This document shows, in pieces, positions 6,861 to 13,338 of a DNA stretch of 13,338 bases. Made by a program: the position numbers and the translations under genes. The notes beneath the pieces were generated by a model. It ran no database searches, was not told the DNA's origin, and worked only from the letters and a program-made list of their open reading frames with translations. Source of the stretch: Bryobacteraceae bacterium (GTDB taxonomy: Bacteria; Acidobacteriota; Terriglobia; Bryobacterales; Bryobacteraceae). The DNA lies in contig JACMLA010000562.1 of NCBI GenBank assembly GCA_014379815.1, positions 1 through 13,338 on the forward strand. Reading direction: 5' to 3'. The first letter of the stretch is position 1. Each line of letters begins with the position of its first letter.

Positions 6861-7766
6861 TTAGTAAGAAAATCCGGAAACGGGGTGAACTTCTTTCAGC
6901 TGGGTATCGCCCTGCAACTGGCGAAGGTTGATCTCGATAGCACGGGACAAGGTGGTCATTGGCGTGTCGTGCACAGAGTTTTCAAAAGGTGTCTCGATGT
7001 CTCGTCCGATGCGATCGAGCGTAATGAAGATAAAGCTCAGGGATGTCGAAGCGACGGGAGTGAGCAGGCCCAAACCTTCCACAAGTCCGAATGGCAGCAA
7101 AATGCAGAAAAAAGTGACAAGGATCTTGGGAAAGTAGTCGTACTGTTTGGGCAAAGGAGTGTTTTTGATACGCTCGCAAGCGCCCTGAACATCGGTTAAA
7201 TCAGACAGCGTTTTGTCCAGAGTGGTCCAGCGAAATGTGTCCAGCCAGCCTTGCTGGAACGCGGACTCCAGAAGCTTGCCCATATGAAAGAGCAAAGCAA
7301 GAGGAACATTATTGTGGGTGCGCAGGAAGTCCACCGTCTCAACGTCCAGACGGTTGCGCAGCTCGGGAAAAGGGTTCTGCTGTCGCAAATGACAGCGCAG
7401 CGCATGGACGTAACAAATCATGAGCACGATGAGTTTGTCCTGCATTGCCGCCAGTTCCTTGTTGGGATGATCCGCACGAATCAGGGTCAGTGCCTGTCGG
7501 GCAAACGTGCGGGATGAATTCACGAGTGAGCCCCACAGGGTGCGTGCTTCCCACCAGCGGTCGTAGGCCGAATTCGTACGGAACGCCAGAAAGATGCTGA
7601 GCGCCGCTCCCACCATGCCCAGAGGGAGTGAAGGGACGCCTAGAAATTTCATCTCCCCGAAAACGTAAAGCAGAGCAACAGTGGAATCGAGAATTAACAG
7701 CAGGCCCAGCGTGAGCGAAATCAGCGGCCAGACCCGAACCCAGGGAAGATGGTCTCGAACAATCAT
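6861..7766 (-). CDS. Bestrophin-like (UPF0187/YneE family) membrane channel protein
   Basis: A 301-residue membrane protein of the bestrophin family, which form pentameric anion or cation channels. Numbered from ATG 7766, the motifs are FRTNSAYDRWWEAR (62-75), ACERIKNTPLP (196-206) and DRIGRDIETPFENS (251-264). The last matches the acidic segment that binds calcium in animal bestrophins. Hydrophobic helices flank these. A longer reading to a TTG at 7805 adds 13 residues. I prefer ATG 7766 because bacterial relatives such as YneE begin MIVR, exactly as here. Neither start has a strong ribosome site. The gene is first in an operon with the Usp gene and divergent from a two-component system. What it transports and how it is gated cannot be told from the sequence. 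Confidence 0.88.
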   Translation of the reverse strand: MIVRDHLPWVRVWPLISLTLGLLLILDSTVALLYVFGEMKFLGVPSLPLGMVGAALSIFLAFRTNSAYDRWWEARTLWGSLVNSSRTFARQALTLIRADHPNKELAAMQDKLIVLMICYVHALRCHLRQQNPFPELRNRLDVETVDFLRTHNNVPLALLFHMGKLLESAFQQGWLDTFRWTTLDKTLSDLTDVQGACERIKNTPLPKQYDYFPKILVTFFCILLPFGLVEGLGLLTPVASTSLSFIFITLDRIGRDIETPFENSVHDTPMTTLSRAIEINLRQLQGDTQLKEVHPVSGFSY

Positions 7767-7806
7767 AGTTAGCCCGAGAGTAACGCTGGAAACGGACTCG
7801 GACAAG

Positions 7807-7877
7807 CTATCGTTCGGGTCTCACATGGCTATTGAATGAGGTGCTCACCGGTCGCCAGACGAACATACAAACGATAG
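7807..7877. repeat. 8-bp inverted repeat CTATCGTT...AACGATAG in divergent intergenic region
   Basis: CTATCGTT (7807-7814) and AACGATAG (7870-7877) are perfect complements 55 bp apart. They sit between the bestrophin operon and the histidine kinase gene. The right arm overlaps the GATAGG-N6-CCTATC dyad. This could be paired operator half-sites or coincidence; no regulator can be named. Confidence 0.3.
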
Positions 7878-7943
7878 GACTATACCTATCTTTTGGCCAG
7901 ACACGAACTCAAAGCACTGAACTGGCAAACCATACAGCCAGAC
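7854..7943 (+). repeat. Three direct GCCAGAC repeats at 42/41-bp spacing (putative regulator sites)
   Basis: GCCAGAC occurs at 7854-7860, 7896-7902 and 7937-7943, start-to-start distances 42 and 41 bp. This is close to four helical turns each, which would put all three on one DNA face. The array fills the region between the bestrophin operon and the two-component genes. A regulatory role, perhaps for the adjacent response regulator, is inference. Confidence 0.4.
7873..7894 (+). promoter_or_regulatory. Dyad GATAGG-N6-CCTATC followed by TTTT
   Basis: Perfect 6-bp arms (7873-7878 and 7885-7890) with a 6-bp centre ACTATA, then four T. It could be an operator in the divergent promoter region or a weak terminator-like leader hairpin before the kinase gene. 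The short AT-containing stem makes an operator the more likely reading. Confidence 0.35.
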
Positions 7944-7959
7944 CGGACATCATACATCT

Positions 7960-9396
7960 ATGCCGACCCGACTCTCTGTGCTGGGATTCCGAATCCCTGA
8001 AAAAGCGATTGAGCGCGGTCGCGTTTTGCCGGTCGCTGTGGCGGTGTTGAGTGGATTGACTCTCCTTGAATGGCACTTCAAGTTTGACTTCTCGCTAGGC
8101 ATCTTTTACACCGTTCCGGTTATGGTGGCAGCAACGGCGTTGAATCGCTGGCAGATCGTCCTGCTTGCCGTTCTCAGTGCGTGTGCGCGCGGTCTGTTTA
8201 CCCCAGCCGCGTCCGAACTGGAGTTTTTCCTCAAATTTCTGATGGCCAGTATTGCCTACGCCGCCTCAGGTTTACTGGTGGTAGAGATGAGCAACAACCG
8301 CCGTCGTGTGATTGAGCACTACGCCAGATTAAAACTGGAGCAGGACCTGCGCCGACGCGCGGAGGAGCAGCTGCGGGTTCTGGCGGAGAGCAGTCCGGCC
8401 GCCATTTTGACGATCAACGCAGAGTCGGAGGTGCAAGCTGCCAATCGGGCTGCCCACGAGATGCTGGGTTACGAGCCCGGCTCGTTACAGGGAGAACGAC
8501 TGGACCCGTATCTTCCTATTTTTGGTGCGGCGTTAAAGCTATCGGATAAAGACCGCACGGTCCGTACGTCGGTTACAGGCTGGGCCAAAAGACGGGATGA
8601 GCAGGTGTTCCCTATTCAGACGTGGTTTTCCATTTATGGTCAGGGAGAAGGCAGGTGTCTGGCGGCAATCGTGGTTGACACGTCGGAGGAGGTCCGTGAC
8701 CGCGATCGGGAAAACTTCCAGCACCTTCTGGACTACAACCGGCTCTTAGCAGGCGCAGTGTCCCATGAGATCCGCAACCTTTGTTCGGCAATCTCGGTTG
8801 TCTGCTCAAACCTGGCCGCGCGAACCGATTTACGGACCAATGCAGACTTTGATGCCCTTACGAGACTCGTCGAAGGTCTTTCGAAACTGGCATCTCTCAA
8901 GCTCCCGCATAAGTCCGACCACGAAGCGCCACGAGCGGATCTGCAGGCGGTGCTGGATCACCTGCGCCTTGTCATTGAACCAGACTGGGAAGAGATTGGT
9001 GGCGAGGTAGTCTGGAACGTGAGTAACCAGCTTCCGGCTCTGGCGTGCGACAGCCATGGACTTCTGCAGATCTTTCTGAACCTGTGTCAGAACAGTTTGC
9101 GGGCTGTCGAGCTGATGCCCGTGCGCCGCCTAACAATATCGGTGGTACCAGAGGCAGACGACGTGGTGGTTTCGTTTGTCGATAGCGGACCTGGAGTAAG
9201 CAACCTCGACATGTTGTTTCACCCGTTTCGCCCTGACGCCGATGGCTCTGGCCTGGGACTGTACATCTCACGCGAACTTGCCCGTAGTTTTGGAGGGGAA
9301 TTGCAATACGTGCCTGCGCGTGACGGAGCTGAGTTCCGGGTAATGATTCCTGTTGTGTCTGTGGGTTCGAGCAGAGTGGCCCGTGTCGCCAGTTAG
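7960..9396 (+). CDS. Membrane-bound PAS-domain sensor histidine kinase
   Basis: A 478-residue sensor kinase. The N-terminal third carries about four transmembrane helices (about 22-38, 44-60, 64-80 and 92-108) without a sizeable periplasmic loop. It probably senses within the membrane, or through the cytoplasmic PAS domain (about 138-243, LAESSPAAILTINAESEV...). A short charged coiled-coil (111-137) links them. The H-box is SHEIRNLCSA with phosphoacceptor H269; the proline usually five residues after the histidine is leucine. The ATPase domain has an N-box NLCQNSL (374-380), G1 DSGPGV (408-413) and G2 GSGLGLYIS (429-437), so catalysis should be intact. ATG 7960 is chosen although no clear ribosome site precedes it. 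The stop overlaps the response-regulator start by 14 bp, making the two a coupled cognate pair. The stimulus is unknown. Confidence 0.9.
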   Translation: MPTRLSVLGFRIPEKAIERGRVLPVAVAVLSGLTLLEWHFKFDFSLGIFYTVPVMVAATALNRWQIVLLAVLSACARGLFTPAASELEFFLKFLMASIAYAASGLLVVEMSNNRRRVIEHYARLKLEQDLRRRAEEQLRVLAESSPAAILTINAESEVQAANRAAHEMLGYEPGSLQGERLDPYLPIFGAALKLSDKDRTVRTSVTGWAKRRDEQVFPIQTWFSIYGQGEGRCLAAIVVDTSEEVRDRDRENFQHLLDYNRLLAGAVSHEIRNLCSAISVVCSNLAARTDLRTNADFDALTRLVEGLSKLASLKLPHKSDHEAPRADLQAVLDHLRLVIEPDWEEIGGEVVWNVSNQLPALACDSHGLLQIFLNLCQNSLRAVELMPVRRLTISVVPEADDVVVSFVDSGPGVSNLDMLFHPFRPDADGSGLGLYISRELARSFGGELQYVPARDGAEFRVMIPVVSVGSSRVARVAS

Positions 9397-10036
9397 TGAT
9401 GCACGTCCGATTCGTCTGTACCTGGTAGATGACCACGCTTTGTTTCGCGAAGGACTGGTTCGCCTGCTTGGGGCAGATACAGAATTGCAGCTGGTAGGCG
9501 CTGAGGCCGAACCCGATCTGGCGTTTGCGGCGATTACAACCCAGGGCGTTGATGTTTTGCTGCTGGACTACGATCTTGGTTCGCACTCCTCAGCCGACTT
9601 TGTGGTTCGTTTGCGCCGCGACGGGTTTACCGGGAAGATATTGCTGGTCACCGCGGGTTTGCCGGATCGCGAAGCACTGCAGATGATTCGCGCCGGAGTG
9701 GCTGGGATCTTTCATAAGCAGCATGCAACGGAAGACCTGAAACGTAGTATCCGGCAGGTCTTCGAGGGAAATGTTTTAATCGAGGAGCACTACCTTCGCA
9801 AGCTGGTGCAGGTGGCATCGGAAGACGAGTCGAACGGGATCCGGTTAACCGACAGGGACAAGCAGATACTTCGCCTCCTGATAGAAGGTCTGGCGAACAA
9901 GGAGATCGCCGGCAGCCTGAAAGTCTCCGAGAGCGCGGTGAAAGCAGCGTTGCAAATGCTGTTTCAAAAAACGGGAGTTCGGACGCGCAGCCAACTCGTA
10001 CGTGTAGCACTGGAGAGGTTTCGCGACGAACTTTGA
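9383..10036 (+). CDS. NarL/FixJ-family response regulator
   Basis: A 217-residue two-component regulator with a receiver domain and a C-terminal LuxR-type helix-turn-helix. Numbered from GTG 9383, the acidic pair is D16/D17 (LVDDH), the phosphoacceptor is D62 (LLLDYDL), the switch threonine is T90 (LLVTAG) and the conserved lysine is K112 (IFHKQ). The DNA-binding domain begins at LTDRDKQILRLLIEGLANKEIA, with the recognition helix in SESAVKAALQML. It is expected to bind DNA as a dimer after phosphorylation by the upstream kinase. GTG 9383 is preferred over an upstream TTG at 9353. It gives a normal N-terminus and a 14-bp overlap with the kinase, a usual arrangement for translational coupling. 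Targets are unknown; the divergent intergenic region with its GCCAGAC repeats is a candidate. Confidence 0.9.
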   Translation: MSPVSDARPIRLYLVDDHALFREGLVRLLGADTELQLVGAEAEPDLAFAAITTQGVDVLLLDYDLGSHSSADFVVRLRRDGFTGKILLVTAGLPDREALQMIRAGVAGIFHKQHATEDLKRSIRQVFEGNVLIEEHYLRKLVQVASEDESNGIRLTDRDKQILRLLIEGLANKEIAGSLKVSESAVKAALQMLFQKTGVRTRSQLVRVALERFRDEL

Positions 10037-10103
10037 GAAGATCTCATTCTGGTTCGATTGTCATATGTTCGTAAACCTATGACCCCGCATATGGATAAAA
10101 TGG

Positions 10104-10109
10104 TTGACA
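10104..10109 (+). promoter_or_regulatory. TTGACA, candidate -35 element for nrdJ
   Basis: A consensus -35 hexamer lies immediately upstream of the first NrdR-like box. At 17-18 bp spacing only weak -10 candidates exist (TAACCT at 10128-10133). A separate TAAAAT at 10096-10101 resembles a -10 but lacks a -35. The exact promoter is unresolved. Confidence 0.35.
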
Positions 10110-10110
10110 G

Positions 10111-10163
10111 GCCACAACATATAGGGGTAACCTCGCGGAGTACACAACAGAACGAGTTGTGGC
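10111..10163 (+). repeat. Alternative pairing elements in the nrdJ leader
   Basis: GCCACAAC (10111-10118) is an exact complement of GTTGTGGC (10156-10163). CACAAC (10143-10148) can also pair with GTTGTG (10156-10161) across a 7-nt loop. The two pairings exclude each other and lie just before the Shine-Dalgarno at 10173-10178. They also partly reflect the two NrdR-like boxes, so an RNA role is only a possibility. Confidence 0.3.
10112..10157. promoter_or_regulatory. Pair of NrdR-box-like sites upstream of nrdJ
   Basis: The known NrdR box consensus is ACACWATATATWGTGT, usually in pairs about three helical turns apart at ribonucleotide reductase promoters. CCACAACATATAGGGG (10112-10127) matches 12 of 16 positions. 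ACACAACAGAACGAGT (10142-10157) matches 11 of 16. The starts are 30 bp apart, one short of the usual 31-32. The first box directly follows a TTGACA hexamer, so binding would block transcription. Matches were scored by eye and nrdR itself is not in the window. Confidence 0.5.
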
Positions 10164-10181
10164 TGCGAAACTGGGGAGAAC

Positions 10182-13022
10182 ATGGGCCTTCTGAGTGTGG
10201 ACCTGAGCGTAAGAGACGAGTTAAAGAGACCTCTGCCGATTGAGAAACGCACCGGGATTGCCTTCCCGAGACATTTCACCGCGAGACTGGAGCCGGGCAA
10301 AACGCCCTGGGATGACATCGCCTGGGAGCTACGGACGGCAACCATTGGTAACGATAAAGGCTCGGTCATCTTTGAACAGCGCGATGTGGAGGTGCCGGCC
10401 GACTGGTCGCAAACCGCGACCAATATCGTTGCGAGCAAGTACTTTCACGGGAAGCTTGGCGCACCGGAACGGGAGAGAAGTGCTGGCGATCTGGTACATC
10501 GTGTAGTCGACACGATCGCCGGGTGGGGTCAGAAAGGGGGGTACTTCCGCTCACCTGAAGACGCCGAAAACTTCCGCTTTGAGCTCGCCCACCTGATGCT
10601 GAAGCAGAAGGCCGCATTCAATTCGCCGGTGTGGTTCAACGTAGGCGTCAAGGACGTCCGCGGCTATGGGTGGTACTGGGATGAGACTTCGGACAGCATT
10701 CACAAGCTAACGGCTGGGACAACAAAACCGCAATGCTCGGCGTGCTTTATTGTGTCCGTGAAGGATTCGCTGGAGTCGATTCTCGATCTGGCGAAGACCG
10801 AAGGAATGCTGTTCAAGTGGGGTTCGGGTACGGGGTCGAATCTATCGGCCCTGCGTGAGGAAGATGCCATTCTCTCCGGCGGCGGGCGAGCTTCGGGTCC
10901 ATTGAGCTTTATGAAGGGATTCGATGCGTTTGCGGGTGTCATCAAGTCGGGCGGTAAAACCCGGCGGGCGGCAAAGATGGTCATCCTCGACATGGACCAT
11001 GTCGACATCACGAAGTTCATCTGGTGCAAGGCTAAGGAAGAGAAGAAAGCGCACACACTGATCGAGGCCGGCTATGATGCGTCGATCGACGGCGAGGCGT
11101 ACAGCTCGATTTTCTTTCAAAATGCGAACAATTCGGTACGAGTTAGCGATGAATTCATGCAGGCGGTGGCGGAAGGTCAGGACTGGTGGACCAAATCCCG
11201 GGTAAATGGAGACAAGGTAAACCGGTATCAGGCGAAAGATCTGCTGAAGCAGGTTGCTGAAGCGACCTGGCAATGCGGCGATCCTGGAATGCAGTTCGAC
11301 ACCACAATCAACCGCTGGCACACGTGCAAGAGCACATCCCGGATCAATGCATCGAATCCATGCTCAGAGTACATGTTTGTCGACGATTCAGCCTGCAACC
11401 TGGCTTCGCTGAACCTGATGAAGTTTGTCGGGCCCGACGGGCAGTTCGATGTCGAGGCCTTTCGCCATGCGGTAGATACGCTGACCATTGCGCAGGAAAT
11501 TCTGGTCGACAATGCGAGCTACCCAACTGAGCCGATCGCTCAGAATTCCCATGATTACCGGCCTCTGGGTTTGGGATATGCAAACCTGGGCGCGCTGCTG
11601 ATGTCTATGGGTGTGCCATACGACAGTGAACAGGGCCGTGACTTATCGGGTGCGATCACGGCTGTTATGTGTGGACAGGCGTATTTGACGAGTGCGCGGG
11701 TCGCGGAAGCAACGGGTCCGTTTGCCGGATATGTGCAGAACGAGCACTCGTTCCTTGAAGTGATTCGGATGCATTGCGATGCGGTGCGGAACCTCGATAG
11801 CCGACGTGTGCCGCCCGCATTGTTTGAGGCTGCGGTGCAGTGCTGGGACGATGCTTACAGCAAGGGCAGGATCAGTGGATTCCGGAATGCGCAAATGACA
11901 GTGCTTGCGCCAACAGGCACCATCGGCTTCATGATGGACTGCGACACGACCGGTGTAGAACCCGATCTGGCGCTGGTGAAATACAAGAAGCTGGTTGGCG
12001 GCGGTGTGATCAAGATTGTGAATCAAACGGTTCCGCAAGCTCTGATCAAACTGGGCTACACCCCGGAGCAGGTCGACGCGATTGTCAGCCATATAGATGC
12101 GACGGGGACGATTGAAGGCGCTCCGCTGCTGAAACCGGAGCATCTGCCTGTTTTCGATTGCTCCTTCCGTCCACAAAATGGAGAGCGTTCGATCCACTAT
12201 ATGGGTCACGTAAAGATGATGGCGGCGGTGCAGCCGTTTATCTCAGGAGCGATTTCCAAGACGATCAACATGCCGGAAGAGAGCACTGTTGAGGACGTGA
12301 TGGATGCGTACACGGAGTCCTGGCGCCTTGGCCTGAAGGCAGTCGCAATCTACCGTGATAATTCCAAGAAGGCACAGCCACTGAGTTCGGGGACGGGCAA
12401 GGCGGAGAAAAAGACGTCGTCATCGTCATTGACTGGGTCCGTGGCGGCCGCTCCTGTGGCGCAAACGGTGGAGAAAATCGTGTACCGTCCGATGCGGCGG
12501 AAGCTGCCGGATGAGCGGAGCTCGATCACGCACAAGTTCTCGATTGGTGGACACGAAGGCTACATCACTGTCGGTTTGTTTGGCGACGGTACCCCTGGTG
12601 AGATTTTCATTACGATGGCGAAGGAAGGCTCGACGATTTCGGGTCTGATGGACAGCTTCGCGACTACGGTCAGTTACGCATTGCAGTACGGTGTGCCGCT
12701 GAAGTTCTTTGTCGACAAGTTCAGCCATGTCCGGTTTGAGCCTAGCGGCTGGACCGGGAATCCACAGGTGCCGTACGCCAAGTCGATCATGGACTACATT
12801 TTCCGATGGCTTGGCGGGAAGTTCCTTGGGCCGGAGTATGCAGTAGGCGAGGTCGGCGATTCGGCAGTGCTAAAGCCCACTGAGCCAAGTCCACAGCAGG
12901 CTTTGCCGTTTGAACCTAATGTGGCGGATGCGCCCTTGTGTGCCGAGTGCGGGTCGTTCATGACGCGGAATGGATCCTGCTACAAGTGTGGTAACTGTGG
13001 AGGTACAAGTGGCTGCTCATGA
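10182..13022 (+). CDS. nrdJ: Class II (adenosylcobalamin-dependent) ribonucleoside-diphosphate reductase NrdJ
   Basis: A 946-residue enzyme that makes deoxyribonucleotides using a B12-derived radical, with or without oxygen. The reductase core shows FNSPVWFNVG (146-155) and QCSACFI with C188, the likely N-terminal redox cysteine. NPCSEY follows, with N392, thiyl-radical C394 and E396, then C405 eleven residues after C394, the spacing of the Thermotoga enzyme. The substrate-phosphate loop is PTGTIG (577-582). After a Ser/Ala-rich linker (about 735-765) comes a TSCPD-like domain (about 780-880). The tail has cysteines C920, C923, C933, C936, C939 and C945, a zinc-ribbon-like region that normally shuttles reducing equivalents. 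All expected catalytic residues are present. GGGGAG (10173-10178) supports ATG 10182. NrdR-like boxes upstream suggest repression by NrdR. It overlaps the next start as ATGA. Confidence 0.95.
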   Translation: MGLLSVDLSVRDELKRPLPIEKRTGIAFPRHFTARLEPGKTPWDDIAWELRTATIGNDKGSVIFEQRDVEVPADWSQTATNIVASKYFHGKLGAPERERSAGDLVHRVVDTIAGWGQKGGYFRSPEDAENFRFELAHLMLKQKAAFNSPVWFNVGVKDVRGYGWYWDETSDSIHKLTAGTTKPQCSACFIVSVKDSLESILDLAKTEGMLFKWGSGTGSNLSALREEDAILSGGGRASGPLSFMKGFDAFAGVIKSGGKTRRAAKMVILDMDHVDITKFIWCKAKEEKKAHTLIEAGYDASIDGEAYSSIFFQNANNSVRVSDEFMQAVAEGQDWWTKSRVNGDKVNRYQAKDLLKQVAEATWQCGDPGMQFDTTINRWHTCKSTSRINASNPCSEYMFVDDSACNLASLNLMKFVGPDGQFDVEAFRHAVDTLTIAQEILVDNASYPTEPIAQNSHDYRPLGLGYANLGALLMSMGVPYDSEQGRDLSGAITAVMCGQAYLTSARVAEATGPFAGYVQNEHSFLEVIRMHCDAVRNLDSRRVPPALFEAAVQCWDDAYSKGRISGFRNAQMTVLAPTGTIGFMMDCDTTGVEPDLALVKYKKLVGGGVIKIVNQTVPQALIKLGYTPEQVDAIVSHIDATGTIEGAPLLKPEHLPVFDCSFRPQNGERSIHYMGHVKMMAAVQPFISGAISKTINMPEESTVEDVMDAYTESWRLGLKAVAIYRDNSKKAQPLSSGTGKAEKKTSSSSLTGSVAAAPVAQTVEKIVYRPMRRKLPDERSSITHKFSIGGHEGYITVGLFGDGTPGEIFITMAKEGSTISGLMDSFATTVSYALQYGVPLKFFVDKFSHVRFEPSGWTGNPQVPYAKSIMDYIFRWLGGKFLGPEYAVGEVGDSAVLKPTEPSPQQALPFEPNVADAPLCAECGSFMTRNGSCYKCGNCGGTSGCS

Positions 13023-13338
13023 CAACTGCACCTCCGGACTTCGCCGAATTCATTGCTGAAAACTACGAGTCAGCAGTGGACCTTTATTGGGATTACGCCC
13101 GCGAGGGACTGGTCACGGCGCGTTTTGGAGTGAAGGATGGTACTGCTGTCACCGTAACCTTTGAGAGTTTCGCAGAGGCCGGGTGGCGGACGGGATTTAT
13201 TGTCGAGAAGGGTGATGTGGCCCAGGTTGTTTTTTCGGCATTTGCCATCTTTAACGGCGTTATGCAGGCCTTGGCTGAGTTTCTGGCCGTGCGGCAGCCG
13301 CAGATCGTTGTGCTGGTCAGCAAGGATGATCAGTTAAC
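13019..13338 (+). CDS. Hypothetical protein, 5' part, translationally coupled to nrdJ (3' end outside window)
   Basis: The frame opens with ATG at 13019 inside an ATGA overlap with the nrdJ stop and stays open for 106 codons to the window edge. It begins MTTAPPDFAEFIAENYESAV and is soluble in composition, with alternating charged and hydrophobic stretches. A hydrophobic VVFSAFAIFNGVMQALAEFL segment (about 71-90) looks more like a buried helix than a membrane anchor. I do not recognise a family. A GGAGG at 12999-13003 is 15 nt upstream, too far for ideal initiation, so coupling to nrdJ termination is likely. An overlapping minus-strand frame (13093-13323) is judged a shadow. Position suggests co-expression with ribonucleotide reductase; no function is proposed. 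Confidence 0.65.
   Translation, partial: MTTAPPDFAEFIAENYESAVDLYWDYAREGLVTARFGVKDGTAVTVTFESFAEAGWRTGFIVEKGDVAQVVFSAFAIFNGVMQALAEFLAVRQPQIVVLVSKDDQL

Noticed and set aside
7764..7805. N-terminal extension of the bestrophin to TTG 7805
   Set aside because: The family begins MIVR at ATG 7766 and the extra 13 residues have no supporting ribosome site.
8972..9586. Minus-strand frame of 204 codons opposite the kinase and regulator
   Set aside because: It covers the well-conserved ATPase and receiver motifs on the other strand and shows no family features.
10062..10093. Two CATATG palindromes 26 bp apart before nrdJ
   Set aside because: Six-base palindromes are common in AT-richer spacers and neither fits a known operator here.
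10037..10181. Possible cobalamin riboswitch before the B12-dependent reductase
   Set aside because: The 145-nt leader is short and I see no B12-box-like core; GCCACAAC resembles one conserved element only superficially and is better explained as part of an NrdR-like box.
11643..12209. Minus-strand frame of 188 codons inside nrdJ
   Set aside because: It is antisense to the conserved reductase core; open only because of high-GC codon bias.
13093..13323. Minus-strand frame of 76 codons at the right edge
   Set aside because: The plus-strand frame beginning at 13019 is ATGA-coupled to nrdJ and open to the edge, which is the more convincing reading.

Overview
This 13.3 kb bacterial window (moderately high GC) carries eleven complete genes plus two cut by the window edges. 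Gene content and protein style (an adenosylcobalamin-dependent ribonucleotide reductase, a DUF4159 protein, a bestrophin-Usp pair, and a complete CysM/Mec/CysO/MoeZ-type cluster) suggest an Acidobacteriota chromosome. That assignment is inference from family resemblance, not from a marker gene. I saw no rRNA, tRNA, insertion sequence, phage gene or CRISPR array; it reads as ordinary chromosome.

Layout. 1-738 is the C-terminal end of recJ. 784-3652 is a tight four-gene cluster: CysM-type cysteine synthase, JAMM peptidase, CysO-type ubiquitin-like sulfur carrier, and a MoeB/ThiF E1-rhodanese fusion. Its end is marked by a 10-bp hairpin at 3661-3696. Two tandem 54-residue DUF1328 membrane proteins (3720-3884 and 3911-4075) run leftward toward the same hairpin from a good sigma70-like promoter at 4127-4154. 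A membrane-anchored DUF4159 protein (4212-5075) and UppP/BacA (5132-5923) run rightward. A bestrophin-like channel and a double Usp protein form a leftward operon (7766 to 5932). Divergent from it is a membrane PAS histidine kinase overlapping a NarL/FixJ response regulator (7960-10036). Last come class II ribonucleotide reductase NrdJ (10182-13022) and an ATGA-coupled partial gene of unknown function.

How the genes work together. The cluster at 784-3652 is a self-contained protein-thiocarboxylate route to cysteine. The E1-rhodanese would activate and sulfurate the carrier C-terminus, CysM would condense the thiocarboxylate with an activated serine, and the JAMM enzyme would release cysteine. 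The carrier is unusual: its Gly-Gly is followed by six residues starting with Cys. It therefore looks like a pro-protein whose first scissile bond (Gly-Cys) is the same kind of bond the JAMM enzyme would cut in the CysO-Cys product.

The main regulatory observations are a pair of NrdR-box-like sites in the nrdJ leader and three direct GCCAGAC repeats spaced 41-42 bp in the intergenic region shared by the bestrophin operon and the two-component system.
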